From NCBI RefSeq assembly GCF_918814575.1, contig NZ_CAKKNS010000004.1:62001-126000 (forward strand): DNA of 64,000 bases, written 5' to 3'. This DNA comes from Periweissella fabaria (GTDB lineage Bacteria; Bacillota; Bacilli; Lactobacillales; Lactobacillaceae). Below the pieces are notes generated by a model. It worked only from the letters and a program-made list of their open reading frames with translations, searched no databases and had not been told where the DNA came from. Positions 48,259 to 57,645 of the stretch are shown in pieces. How positions within the stretch are numbered: position 1 is the first letter of the stretch; each line of letters starts with the position of its first letter. The position numbers were made by a program, and so were the translations under genes.

Positions 48259-48513
48259 ATGCCACTGATTTTTGTAAGTATTGCTTTATTTGCAACACTA
48301 TTCATCGACCATACGCTAAAAAACCAGCCTAATCACCATTTACGTATCTTAGCTGGTATTATCGAAATTATACTGGCCCTAGTGCTAGTAAGTCTGTTTT
48401 TCTGGCTAACAATGACCTTATTAACCAAATTAGCCGTCGGTACTTTTGCAATTGGTGTATTATTAACCGGCCTTTCGTACCTCCTTCCAAAACCAACATT
48501 TACAGATAAATAA
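48259..48513 (+). CDS. Small hypothetical membrane protein
   Basis: The 84-residue protein consists of three hydrophobic helices joined by short basic turns, the last ending in LLPKP. I know no function. AAAGGA lies before the ATG, and a terminator overlaps the stop, so it is a real transcribed end of the corA-like unit. Confidence 0.75.
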   Translation: MPLIFVSIALFATLFIDHTLKNQPNHHLRILAGIIEIILALVLVSLFFWLTMTLLTKLAVGTFAIGVLLTGLSYLLPKPTFTDK

Positions 48514-48543
48514 AAAAAACGAGCAGATTTGCTCGTTTTTTTA
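48513..48543. terminator. Bidirectional terminator
   Basis: AAAAACGAGCA and TGCTCGTTTTT pair around GATT, with A and T runs on both sides, between convergent genes. Confidence 0.9.
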
Positions 48544-48549
48544 TTTATT

Positions 48550-49197
48550 TTATAATATATCGTCCAAATACAAACCAAAAAGATGGCTCGTTTCTTGATA
48601 ACTATCAATCTGATAACCTGGCATCACCGTATCAAACACTTCATCTCTAAATTTTTCCATATTACCTAAATTAATAATCCCATTTAAAATGGCACTCTGA
48701 ATCATAAAGGCATGAATGATACTTTCGACACTGATTGTTGGTACTTGGGCATTAATGCTTATCCCAATTCGTTTATGAACTTCATAAATACGTGCGCGGC
48801 CGCATTCCGTTTGTTGCGGATCAGCATGTGCTTCTAATGTAAATCGACGTAGTGAATTAAACCAAATAATAATTGCAAAGTCTTCAACCATTAACTTTGT
48901 CTGAATAAGGAAAAACGCTTTAACATCGGCTGCATTATTGAGAACCACTTTTTCAAGGGCCTTTTCAACAAGTTCCGAATAACGTAAATACCCACTCAAA
49001 GTAATGGCCATAAAAATATCTTCTTTACTTCTAAAATAATTAAAAATCGTTCCTTTAGCAACTTAGGCCCGTTGGGCAATCATTGTCATCGTAATATCAG
49101 CATATGGCATTTCAAAAATCAAATCATATGCGGCCTGACGAATTTGGGTAGCCCGCTTATTATCCCTATCATAGCTATTAAATTTTTCTGTTTCCAC
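48550..49197 (-). pseudogene. TetR family regulator, nonsense-interrupted
   Basis: From GTG 49197 (GAGGA six bases upstream) the frame runs 215 codons but has TAA at 49063-49065, codon 45. This falls inside the helix-turn-helix, where the neighbouring paralogue has CAA in AQRAQVAKGTIFNYF. Only this base destroys the gene, so decay is recent or is a sequencing artefact. A fragment could restart at 49011 but would lack the DNA-binding domain. The C-terminal half is about half identical to the next gene. Confidence 0.85.
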
Positions 49198-49227
49198 GGT
49201 GTATCCTCTTCTACAAACTTTTTTATA

Positions 49228-49880
49228 TTAAAGTTGCAAAATTTTATCTAAATATAATCCAAACAAATTACAAACTTCGGTTTCAACGTCAATATGTGTT
49301 GATGCCATTTCAACTGATAAACTTTCTTCATTGAATTTATCCATATTAAGAAACGTTAGTATCCCATTCAAGATGGCCCCTTGGATAATAAAAGTATGCA
49401 TTATCACTTCTGCATCTAGATCATCAATATTTACTAGCATTTTTTAACAATTCGTTGCAAAGTTTCATAAATTCGAATTCGTCCTTGCTCTGTTTGCATT
49501 TTGTCCGCGTGGGCTTCTAATGTGAAACGGCGCAATGAATGAATTAAAATAATCACACTAAAATCACGCGCCAACATTTCCGTTTCTTGTAACAAAAATA
49601 CCTTTAAACCTTGTTTATCAGTAATGGTCATGTTACTTAAATCTGCTTCAACACGCTCACAATATGTTAAATAACCACTTAAATCAATAGCCATAAAAAT
49701 ATCTTCTTTGCTATTAAAATAGTTAAAAATAGTGCCTTTAGCAACTTGGGCTCGTTGGGCAATCATAGCCATCGTTATATCATCATACGGAACTTCCGTA
49801 ATCAAGTCATAAGCCGCCTGGCGAATTTGAACAGCTCGCTTATTTTGTCGGTCATAACTATTAAAATTTTCCTTAACCAC
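49228..49880 (-). pseudogene. TetR family regulator, frameshifted
   Basis: From GTG 49880 (GAGGA upstream) an intact TetR helix-turn-helix (MIAQRAQVAKGTIFNYFN) is read until RIVKKC and a stop near 49434. The rest of the protein continues in another frame from 49440. Aligning with the adjacent paralogue shows one base is missing in the run of six T at 49440-49445 (plus strand). It is thus a one-base-deletion pseudogene. Both neighbours share this origin by tandem duplication. Confidence 0.85.
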
Positions 49881-49902
49881 GCTAATGTCCTCTTTTAAAA
49901 AA

Positions 49903-49925
49903 ACTATTACAGTACTAGTAATAGT
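49903..49925. promoter_or_regulatory. Inverted-repeat operator candidate upstream of TetR pseudogene
   Basis: ACTATTAC and GTAATAGT are perfect 8-base arms around seven bases, placed 22 bases before the GTG start. The form fits a TetR autoregulatory site. Confidence 0.55.
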
Positions 49926-49999
49926 AATTAATTTCACAGCACACGTCAATTAATTTAGATTAGCCCCTCAACAAAATATAATTATTCATTTATCGTGTA

Positions 50000-50038
50000 T
50001 AAAAAAAATACACTAAATTAACTTTAATTTAGTGTATC
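50000..50038 (-). terminator. Terminator of the lepA-like gene
   Basis: ATACACTAAATTAA-type arms pair with TTAATTTAGTGTAT around a short loop, followed on the minus strand by eight T. Confidence 0.88.
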
Positions 50039-50071
50039 AGATTATTGGAAGTATATATATATTTTATGTGC

Positions 50072-51868
50072 TTATTTCTCTAATTCTAAAATAGCATTGA
50101 AAACCTCTTGGGGTAATTCAATATCACTTTGAGCGGCTTGGCGTTTATTAACACTTTGACGGCGTAATAACGCTTGTTTCTTTGAAATACTTTTTTTATC
50201 ACCACTTACCGCCGCATTTTTACGTAAAGGTGGTACATCAACGCGGGCAATGGCTTTTCCTTCAACAATGGCTTGTACTGGCATCGGATACAATTTACGT
50301 GGAATGACATTTTTAAGTTTATGCACTAATTCTTGCGTTACTTTAGCTGCATCATCACGGTGGACCACAAACGATAACGCATCTACTTTAGCGTAGTTAA
50401 CATGTACTTCAATCTTAACAACATCGGTCAAATCGTACTCATCAAATTCCGTCATTAAGGTTGCATACCCGTGTGAGACTGATTTTAGTTGATTGAAAAA
50501 ATCATACGCAATTTCAGCAAATGGAATCCGATATTCCAAGACAATTAATTCACCCTGGTTCGCCATATCAACTAACATCCCCTTATGTTGTTCGGCTAAT
50601 TTCATGACACTTCCCAACACATCAGCTTGGATGGTAATGGTCGCCTTTGCAAATGGTTCTTCAACATAGTCAATTGTTTCAAAACTTGGGAAACGGATTG
50701 GATTATTAATTGCGACCGCTTCACTTTGGTTTTTTACATGCACATTATACGTTACATTAGGTGCTGTCGTTAATACGTCTAATCCATACTCGTTTTGCAA
50801 CCGTTCACGAATAATTTGTAAATGAAAAATCCCTAAAAAGCCACACCGGAATCCCGCGCCTAAAGCATCTGAATTCTCCTGGTGATATTCAAACGACGTG
50901 TCGTTTAAGGCTAGTTTTTCAACCGCAAGCTGTAAATCATTAAAATTATCGCCTTTAGGATAAAAACCTGCAAAAACAACCGATTTAGCTGGTTCATAAC
51001 CAGGAAGCGCCGTTGTGGTTGGCTTAGCAGTACTTGTTAATGTGTCACCAACCCGTAACGCATGCGGATCTTTTAACCCGGTAATTACGTACCCGACATC
51101 GCCGGCGACTAACTCTTTGGTTGCTACCCGTTGAGGTGTCAAAATCCCGACTTCATTTGGCTTAATGCGTTGCTGATTAGCCATCAAATGTAAGTCTTCG
51201 TTAGCTTTCAATTGTCCATCAATCACGCGGACATACGCAATAATCCCTTTAAAACTATCATATTGTGAATCAAATACCAACGCCTTTAATGGTGCTTGGC
51301 GATCACCTTGAGGGGCCGGGATTTCCGTATGAATGATTTCTAAAACATCATGGATATTTAGGCCTGTTTTCGCTGAAATTTTTAAAATTGGACCATCGGC
51401 AAATTCCGGTGCTAGACTAAGAATCTCTTGCTCTGTCCGTTCAACTTCAGCCGCCTGCGCATCAATTTTATTAATTACCGGAATGACTACTAAATTATTA
51501 GCTTTAGCTAGGCGAAAATTAGCGACGGTTTGGGCTTGTACCCCTTTGGTTGCATCTACTAACAATAACGCGCCGTCGCTAGCAGCTAAACTTTTAGACA
51601 CTTCATACGTAAAATCAACGTGCCCTGGTGTATCAATAAAATTATATTCATATTCTTCGCCATTATCCGCTTGATAATAGTTACGCACCGTCCGAGATTT
51701 TACCGTGACACCATGGGCTTGTTCGACCGCTAAATCATCTAGTAACTGGGCTTGACTTTCCCGTTGACTAACGGTATTCGTTAACTCCATAATTCGATCT
51801 GCTAATGTTGATTTCCCATGATCAATATGGGCAATAATTGCAAAATTACGAATATTACTGATTTTCAT
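50072..51868 (-). CDS. LepA/EF4-like GTPase, divergent paralogue
   Basis: The 598-residue GTPase has G1 AHIDHGKST (13-21), DTPGH, NKID and the LepA-specific C-terminal domain. EF4 back-translocates or rescues stalled ribosomes. Several near-invariant LepA segments are altered: switch I reads AHGVTVKS where RGITIK is usual, and the C-terminal GGD-x-TRK region reads SGDKKSISKK. It is therefore probably the second LepA (LepA2) found in some lactobacilli, not the housekeeping copy. Its ATG overlaps the TetR gene by 14 bases. Confidence 0.88.
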   Translation of the reverse strand: MKISNIRNFAIIAHIDHGKSTLADRIMELTNTVSQRESQAQLLDDLAVEQAHGVTVKSRTVRNYYQADNGEEYEYNFIDTPGHVDFTYEVSKSLAASDGALLLVDATKGVQAQTVANFRLAKANNLVVIPVINKIDAQAAEVERTEQEILSLAPEFADGPILKISAKTGLNIHDVLEIIHTEIPAPQGDRQAPLKALVFDSQYDSFKGIIAYVRVIDGQLKANEDLHLMANQQRIKPNEVGILTPQRVATKELVAGDVGYVITGLKDPHALRVGDTLTSTAKPTTTALPGYEPAKSVVFAGFYPKGDNFNDLQLAVEKLALNDTSFEYHQENSDALGAGFRCGFLGIFHLQIIRERLQNEYGLDVLTTAPNVTYNVHVKNQSEAVAINNPIRFPSFETIDYVEEPFAKATITIQADVLGSVMKLAEQHKGMLVDMANQGELIVLEYRIPFAEIAYDFFNQLKSVSHGYATLMTEFDEYDLTDVVKIEVHVNYAKVDALSFVVHRDDAAKVTQELVHKLKNVIPRKLYPMPVQAIVEGKAIARVDVPPLRKNAAVSGDKKSISKKQALLRRQSVNKRQAAQSDIELPQEVFNAILELEK

Positions 51869-52520
51869 TACTTTCCTCCATTAAAATTCCATCAATGTAA
51901 TAACCTAAAATTTGACACGCTTCAGGAACTAACTTTATTTGAAAAATTGGCAAATTAGCATTCACGCCAACATGATTGAATTCATCCAAACCATCAAGAT
52001 TCATCAAACCATTGATAATAGCACTTTGAATAACAAAAATATGACTGATTTTCATAGCATCTAGCTTGGGAACTTTAGTTGCTATCGCTTGCCCTAAGTG
52101 CTCATGAATTGTATGTAATTCTTGCCGACTATTTTCCGTCTGCTCTTGACTGGCGTGGACCTCTAATTGCGCTCCCCTTAGTGAATTTAATCGAATTAAC
52201 GTAGCATGTTCGGTAATTAAGGTGTGTGTTTCTGCTAATAAAAATTCCTTTAATGCTGCCTTAGTTGTCACGTCACTAGCCTCCAAGCGCATTAGCACTT
52301 CTGCAAAGTACTTTTGGTAACCACCTAGGAGTAAGGCCATAAAAACATCTTCTTTTGTTTTAAAATAATTAAAAATAGTTCCTTTACCTACATGGGCGGT
52401 TTGCGCAATCATTGCAATTGAAATATTATCAAATGCTTGCTCAGTAAATAATTGCCATGCCGCATCTTTAATTTGTTGGGCTTTAGCATTTTTTTGATCA
52501 TAACTTAATTTATTCACCAT
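51855..52520 (-). CDS. TetR family regulator, intact paralogue
   Basis: The 221-residue protein has the TetR helix-turn-helix (MIAQTAHVGKGTIFNYFK, about residues 36-53) and a C-terminal domain similar to the two broken TetR genes across lepA. Its last codons supply the GGAGG ribosome site for lepA and overlap it by 14 bases, so the pair is translationally linked. A TGACC-AGT-GGTCA operator candidate lies 20 bases upstream, suggesting autoregulation of the TetR-lepA operon. Confidence 0.9.
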   Translation of the reverse strand: MVNKLSYDQKNAKAQQIKDAAWQLFTEQAFDNISIAMIAQTAHVGKGTIFNYFKTKEDVFMALLLGGYQKYFAEVLMRLEASDVTTKAALKEFLLAETHTLITEHATLIRLNSLRGAQLEVHASQEQTENSRQELHTIHEHLGQAIATKVPKLDAMKISHIFVIQSAIINGLMNLDGLDEFNHVGVNANLPIFQIKLVPEACQILGYYIDGILMEESNENQ

Positions 52521-52539
52521 GTTGGTCTCCTTTTAAAAC

Positions 52540-52552
52540 TGACCAGTGGTCA
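52540..52552. promoter_or_regulatory. TetR operator candidate TGACCAGTGGTCA
   Basis: Five-base arms TGACC and GGTCA around AGT form a near-perfect palindrome between the presumed promoter and the TetR start. This is the usual shape of TetR-family operators. Confidence 0.6.
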
Positions 52553-52613
52553 TTTTTTAATATTTACATCATAGTTCATCGTAACCATATTTGTCAAATA
52601 GCAATTTAAGCAA

Positions 52614-52657
52614 CAAAAAAGTGTATCTTCAGTAAAGTAGATTACTGAAGATACACT
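52614..52657 (-). terminator. Terminator of first APC permease
   Basis: Perfect arms AGTGTATCTTCAGTAA and TTACTGAAGATACACT surround a six-base loop, with TTTTTT following on the minus strand. Confidence 0.9.
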
Positions 52658-52662
52658 GCTAA

Positions 52663-54075
52663 TTATTTATCATTTAATACTGAGCGTTTACGACCATATA
52701 AGAAGTAAATTACTAAACCAATGGCAAACCAAACAGCAAATCGAAGCCAAGTTTCCCAATTCAAACCAGCAATTAATACTAAACAGAAAATAATTGAGAT
52801 GATTGGTGTTACAGGGGCTCCTGGTACTTTAAAGCCACGGTGTAAATCAGGTTCTTTTTTACGTAAGACCAAGACTCCTGCAGAAACTAAAACAAACGCT
52901 GATAACGTTCCGATGTTAACTAATTCAGATAATACATCCAAGTTAATTAATCCACCCGCAAAGGCCGTGATAATTCCAAAGAACCATGTTCCTTTAGCCG
53001 GAACTAAGAACTTTTGATCAACTTCCCCAAAGAATTTAGGGAATAAACCATCACGTGACATGGCATATGCAATCCGTGATTGCCCATATAAATCAACTAA
53101 GATAACCGTTGTCATCCCAACAATCGCACCAATACTTACAAACACAGCTAACCATAGTTGACCAGTTTGGTGTAGGACTGCTAACACAGGTGCATTTAAG
53201 TATTTAGCAAAGACATGATAATCAACAACCCCTGTCATTACTAACGTCATCAAAATGTACAAGATTGTTGAAATAACCAATGACCAGATAATTCCACGGG
53301 GCATTGTCTTACTTGGATTAATCGTTTCTTCAGCACTTGAAGAAATCGCATCAAATCCAATAAATGAGAAAAAGACAATTGATGCGGCTGGAATAATTCC
53401 CATTGCCGTTCCATGACTAAATTTATATACGCCATGTGGGGCAAAAGGTGTCCAATTAGAAACTTTGATAAACCAGAAGGTACATGCAATAAAGACTACA
53501 ATTACCAAGACTTTAATAATAACCATAATGTCATTAACCCGCTTGGTATTGTTAATTCCTTTTGAGATAATCCACGTTACTAATAGCACAATACAAAAGG
53601 CTGGTAAATTAAAGTATGTGGTTACTCCCGGCGTTGTCCCCGCAGCGGCTGTTAATGCCGTTGGTATATGAATCCCAACATTATTTAATAAACTAACGAA
53701 GTACCCCGACCAACCAGCCGACACATTAGCTGCTCCTAGTGAAAACTCTAAGATCAAATCCCAACCAATCATAAATGCAATAACTTCACCAAAGGCGATA
53801 TATGAATACGTATATGCGGAACCTGAAATTGGGGCAATTGATGCAAATTCAGCATAACATAACCCCGCAAAGCCACAACAAATGGCCGCCAATAAGAACG
53901 ACAATGATAATGCTGGTCCAGCGGTTAAAGCCCCCTTACCAGTCAAAACAAAAATCCCGGTTCCGATGATATCACCGATTCCCAACAAGATTAAATCCCA
54001 AGTACGCAATGTCCGCTTCAAACGCGGCTGCGTTTTGAGTAAATCAGCGACCTTTTTTTTACGAAATATGTCCAT
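52663..54075 (-). CDS. APC family amino acid permease (CAT-like), copy 1
   Basis: The 470-residue transporter has 12 predicted helices, the IIGTGIFVLTG motif in helix 1 and the SAYTYSYIAFGE motif in helix 3, as in the cationic amino acid/YfnA branch of the APC superfamily. The substrate is not certain. I chose ATG at 54075 because GGAG is upstream; a TTG one codon earlier is less likely. It is a tandem duplicate of the next permease, each with its own terminator. Confidence 0.92.
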   Translation of the reverse strand: MDIFRKKKVADLLKTQPRLKRTLRTWDLILLGIGDIIGTGIFVLTGKGALTAGPALSLSFLLAAICCGFAGLCYAEFASIAPISGSAYTYSYIAFGEVIAFMIGWDLILEFSLGAANVSAGWSGYFVSLLNNVGIHIPTALTAAAGTTPGVTTYFNLPAFCIVLLVTWIISKGINNTKRVNDIMVIIKVLVIVVFIACTFWFIKVSNWTPFAPHGVYKFSHGTAMGIIPAASIVFFSFIGFDAISSSAEETINPSKTMPRGIIWSLVISTILYILMTLVMTGVVDYHVFAKYLNAPVLAVLHQTGQLWLAVFVSIGAIVGMTTVILVDLYGQSRIAYAMSRDGLFPKFFGEVDQKFLVPAKGTWFFGIITAFAGGLINLDVLSELVNIGTLSAFVLVSAGVLVLRKKEPDLHRGFKVPGAPVTPIISIIFCLVLIAGLNWETWLRFAVWFAIGLVIYFLYGRKRSVLNDK

Positions 54076-54236
54076 CAAAAATTCTCCATTTCTTTAGCAT
54101 AACTTTCAATAAAAATTATTAAATAATAAAAAACACTCACCGAATATCATAGCATTATTCTATTAGCTAGGTTAACATCTGTGGATATTTTTTCATCATA
54201 TTATAATATTAACCTTAATATTTTAATCAAAAACTA

Positions 54237-54268
54237 AAAAAGCCGTGCCCACCGGCACGGCTTTTTCT
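54237..54268 (-). terminator. Terminator of second APC permease
   Basis: AAAAAGCCGTGCC and GGCACGGCTTTTT pair around CACC, a GC-rich stem overlapping the stop codon region. Confidence 0.9.
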
Positions 54269-55682
54269 ATTTATTTGTATGGAGTTGCGAATTTCGATGA
54301 CTGTAACCAAAGTAGACGGCTAATCCTAATGCTAACCAAATTAAGAATCGTAACCATGTTTGCCAGTTTAAACCACCAATTAATACAAAACAAAATACCA
54401 TCGCAATAATTGGTGTGAACGGTGCTCCTGGTACTCGGAATCCACGGTGTAAATCTGGCTGCGTCTTTCGAAGAACCAAAATTCCAGCAGATACAAGCAC
54501 AAAGGCTGACAATGTCCCGATGTTAACTAAATCTGACAAAATGTTCAAGTTAATAAATCCACCCGCAAAGGCTGTCAAAATTCCAAAGAACCAAGTACCT
54601 TTAAATGGTGTTTGATACTTTTCGTTCACATCACCGAAAAACTTAGGTAATAAACCATCACGAGCCATTGAATATGAAATCCGTGATTGTCCATATAAAT
54701 CAACAAGAATAACTGTCGTCATTCCCAAGATGGCCCCTACACTAACAAGTGCCGCTAACCATCCTTGACCGGTATGGTGTAAAACCGCCAAAATTGGTTC
54801 GTTTAAGTAATTGGCAAACGCCGTGTACTTAACAACCCCTGTCATGATTAGTGTCATGATAATGTATAGGACTGTTGAAACAGCTAGTGAAATCAAAATT
54901 CCTCGTGGAATCGTCTTACTTGGATTAATCGTTTCTTCTGAACTAGAAGAAACAGCATCAAAACCAATAAATGAGAAAAAGACAATTGATGCAGCTGGAA
55001 TAATCCCCATTGCCGTTCCATGATGGAATGTGTAGGCCCCAAATGGTGCAAATGGGTGCCAGTTAGCTGGCTTAATAAACCAGACTGTGCAGACAATAAA
55101 TAGTACAATAACGGCTAATTTAATAAAAACCATCGTATCATTGACGTGCTTGGTGCTGTTAATTCCGATAGAAATAATTGCCGTAATTAGCAATACAATA
55201 CAAAAAGCTGGTAAATTAAAAATCGTATGCACGCCGGGTGTTGTTCCTGCAGCGGCAGTTAATACGGTTGGTATATGAATCCCGATACTTTCTAATAAAC
55301 TATTAAAGTATCCTGACCATCCTACCGAAACAGTGGCAGCCCCTAAAGCGTATTCTAACATTAGGTCCCAGCCAATAATAAAGGCTATCATTTCCCCAAA
55401 AGCAATATATGAATATGTGTAAGCTGATCCCGAAACGGGGGCAATTGATGCAAATTCAGCATAGCAAAGACCAGCGAATCCACAACAAATGGCAGCAATT
55501 AAAAATGAAAGTGACAAACCTGGTCCAGCAGTTAATGCCCCTTTACCAGTTAAGACAAAGATCCCGGTTCCAATAATGGCCCCAATTCCTAGAAATACTA
55601 AGTCCCATGTACGTAGTGTGCGTTTAAGTGGTGATTGGTTCTTTAAAATATCATCGACTGACTTTTTGCGCATTAGATCCAT
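54267..55682 (-). CDS. APC family amino acid permease (CAT-like), copy 2
   Basis: The 471-residue paralogue of the preceding permease has 12 helices, the same helix-1 and helix-3 motifs, and high identity along its whole length. Differences concentrate in the loops and in helix 3 (EYALGAATVSVGWSGYF versus EFSLGAANVSAGWSGYF), which could alter substrate preference. AAGGAGG precedes the ATG. The two genes are separated by a 190-base gap with a terminator and are expressed independently. Confidence 0.92.
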   Translation of the reverse strand: MDLMRKKSVDDILKNQSPLKRTLRTWDLVFLGIGAIIGTGIFVLTGKGALTAGPGLSLSFLIAAICCGFAGLCYAEFASIAPVSGSAYTYSYIAFGEMIAFIIGWDLMLEYALGAATVSVGWSGYFNSLLESIGIHIPTVLTAAAGTTPGVHTIFNLPAFCIVLLITAIISIGINSTKHVNDTMVFIKLAVIVLFIVCTVWFIKPANWHPFAPFGAYTFHHGTAMGIIPAASIVFFSFIGFDAVSSSSEETINPSKTIPRGILISLAVSTVLYIIMTLIMTGVVKYTAFANYLNEPILAVLHHTGQGWLAALVSVGAILGMTTVILVDLYGQSRISYSMARDGLLPKFFGDVNEKYQTPFKGTWFFGILTAFAGGFINLNILSDLVNIGTLSAFVLVSAGILVLRKTQPDLHRGFRVPGAPFTPIIAMVFCFVLIGGLNWQTWLRFLIWLALGLAVYFGYSHRNSQLHTNK

Positions 55683-55910
55683 TAGCGTACCCTCCTTGGT
55701 AAATATTGTTAAACAAAATCAATTATATTAAACGAAACTAAATTTATTTAAGAGTTGCAACTATAATATCATTTTAAATTAAAATAGCGTGAGAATCTTT
55801 GCTCTTGTTAACAAATTCTTAAACTTTATCTTATATATATTATAAATAAATAATATACACAAGCCGGAAAACGTTTACGTTTCATTAAGTAATTAACCTT
55901 ATCGATATAG

Positions 55911-55949
55911 AAAAAAGCAGCTTGACGTTTTACGTCAAACTGCTTTTTT
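55911..55949 (-). terminator. Terminator of prs; rest of 55683-55991 gap has no gene
   Basis: AAAAAAGCAGCTTGACG and CGTCAAACTGCTTTTTT pair with one mismatch around TTTTA. The remaining AT-rich bases are the upstream region of the APC permease, with no reading frame. Confidence 0.9.
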
Positions 55950-55991
55950 GTTAAATACTACATAGTCTTTACGACCTAGTTAGCACGCTAA

Positions 55992-56978
55992 TTATTTATG
56001 TGCACCACGGCGGTAACGATTTAAGAACAATGGTGACACTGCCTTATTTTCGTTAATCCGCATGATTGCATCTGCCAATAAGTCAGCTGCTGAAACTTGA
56101 ACTAACTTACTAAATTTCTTTTCTTCTGGCAATTTGATTGAATCTGTCAAGATAACCTTCGTAAATACTGAGTTTTCAAGACGTTCAACCGCTGGGCCTG
56201 AAAGAACCGCATGAGTTGCCACAACATACACTTCAGATGCACCTTCGTCCATCACTTTTTGTGCACCTTGAGTAATCGTACCAGCCGTATCGATCATATC
56301 ATCAATCATGATTGCACGCTTACCCTTAACATCCCCAATGATGTTCATAATCTTAGCGACATTAGCTTTTGGCCGCCGTTTATCAATAATGGCAATTGGG
56401 GCTTTTAACAATTCAGCTAATGCACGGGCCCGGGTCACTCCACCATGGTCCGGTGAAACAACAACTGTATTACCTTCTTCAGCAATACCAGAGCTAAGCA
56501 AGTAATCAGCTAATAAAGGGGCTCCCATCAAGTGATCCATTGGAATATCAAAGAATCCTTGAATTTGGGCAGCGTGTAAATCAAAGGCAATTACACGTGT
56601 TGCACCTGCTTTTTCAAGCATGTTAGCAACTAATTTAGCTGTGATTGGTTCGCGTGAACGGGCCTTACGATCTTGACGAGCATAACCATAATATGGCATC
56701 ACAATATTGATACTTGCTGCACTTGCGCGCCGCAAAGCATCAATCATAATTAATAATTCAACTAAATTATCATTCACTGGTGCGGATGTTGATTGAATGA
56801 TGTAGACGTTATCACCACGAATACTTTCATCAATATTGACACGAATTTCTCCATCACTAAAGCGATCGACCGTAACTTTACCTAATTCAACTCCGATAGA
56901 TTCGGCAATTTTTTCAGCAAGTGGTTGATTGGCACTTAATGAAAACAGCTTAAATTTTGGGTCACTGTATGCTCTCAT
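55992..56978 (-). CDS. prs: Ribose-phosphate pyrophosphokinase
   Basis: The enzyme makes PRPP from ribose 5-phosphate and ATP for nucleotide, His, Trp and NAD synthesis. The 328-residue protein shows the metal/ATP region [12 protein letters not shown] near residue 105, [16 protein letters not shown] near 175 and the PRPP loop [11 protein letters not shown] near 225. These fit the class I Pi-activated type. AGAGGA precedes the ATG. It is monocistronic with a strong terminator. Confidence 0.96.
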   Translation of the reverse strand: MRAYSDPKFKLFSLSANQPLAEKIAESIGVELGKVTVDRFSDGEIRVNIDESIRGDNVYIIQSTSAPVNDNLVELLIMIDALRRASAASINIVMPYYGYARQDRKARSREPITAKLVANMLEKAGATRVIAFDLHAAQIQGFFDIPMDHLMGAPLLADYLLSSGIAEEGNTVVVSPDHGGVTRARALAELLKAPIAIIDKRRPKANVAKIMNIIGDVKGKRAIMIDDMIDTAGTITQGAQKVMDEGASEVYVVATHAVLSGPAVERLENSVFTKVILTDSIKLPEEKKFSKLVQVSAADLLADAIMRINENKAVSPLFLNRYRRGAHK

Positions 56979-57133
56979 TTTGGTCCTCTACTTAATAAAA
57001 TTTCTATAACGTTTTCTATACACAATTTTATTAGTTTTTGTTAATCTATTCAAGCAATTCTGGTTGTTTCTAACCAATTGTTCAGATTTATTCGTTTTCT
57101 TCTCACTTTAGCACGTAAAACAAAAACAAAAAC

Positions 57134-57580
57134 TTACCGTTCAATAATTTTGTACGTAACTTTACCAGATCCTTGGACAGCAATTAAGCGTTGCCCGGCT
57201 GCTTCATCAAACCAACCAAGATCAATTTCTAAATGGTCACCGTGATCATCTACGTTTTTTATCGCTTGTTTTACAAAAACATGGACTAAATTAGCCATAT
57301 CAATATAGTCATTTACTTTCTTAACGGCCGCCGATAAAGTATACCCATTATCCAAGAAATACTTAATCCCAGTTACACGAGCATATTCCCGAAAATGATA
57401 CGAACGAGCAGCTTGATCATCCCCACGTTGCATTGATTGAATATAATTTTTTTGTTCCCAATAACGTAGTTGGCGGCTAGATACTCCAGTCATCGAACTT
57501 AATTCACCAATTCGAAAAACCATTCTTTCCGCACTAAAAATCTGGCGAAATAACTGATATTGTACTGGTTCCTTTTCCAT
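57134..57580 (-). CDS. MerR family transcriptional regulator
   Basis: The 148-residue protein has a MerR winged helix-turn-helix (FRIGELSSMTGVSSRQLRYWEQ, about residues 22-43) preceded by an unusual 20-residue N-terminal extension. It has a short C-terminal part without effector cysteines. Its ligand is unknown. GGAG precedes the ATG. A triple half-site palindrome lies directly upstream and is a likely autoregulatory operator. A similar gene layout near dacA suggests envelope-related control (inference). Confidence 0.85.
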   Translation of the reverse strand: MEKEPVQYQLFRQIFSAERMVFRIGELSSMTGVSSRQLRYWEQKNYIQSMQRGDDQAARSYHFREYARVTGIKYFLDNGYTLSAAVKKVNDYIDMANLVHVFVKQAIKNVDDHGDHLEIDLGWFDEAAGQRLIAVQGSGKVTYKIIER

Positions 57581-57615
57581 GCGCTCACTCCGATTCTCTA
57601 AATATGATATGGTTT

Positions 57616-57644
57616 ATTGTCATGTAAGTTGACAATAATGTCAA
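57616..57644. promoter_or_regulatory. Inverted-repeat operator upstream of merR gene
   Basis: ATTGTCA (57616-57622) and TGACAAT (57630-57636) form a 7-base inverted repeat. TTGACA-N4-TGTCAA (57629-57644) forms a second palindrome sharing the middle half-site. The minus-strand TTGACA could also be a -35 element. Confidence 0.6.
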
Positions 57645-57645
57645 G

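Noticed and set aside
48550-49011. Independent 153-residue protein from ATG 49011
   Set aside because: It is the C-terminal part of a TetR gene cut by a stop in the DNA-binding domain.
53044-53059. CACGTG-centred parS-like site in the APC gene
   Set aside because: About 10 of 16 consensus positions, at background level.
54188-54199. Single DnaA-box-like TGTGGATAT in the APC intergenic region
   Set aside because: A lone box with a mismatch is expected by chance in AT-rich DNA.
55865-55880. cre-like sequence GGAAAACGTTTACG upstream of the second APC permease
   Set aside because: Several mismatches at conserved flanks of the CcpA consensus, and no promoter could be placed relative to it.
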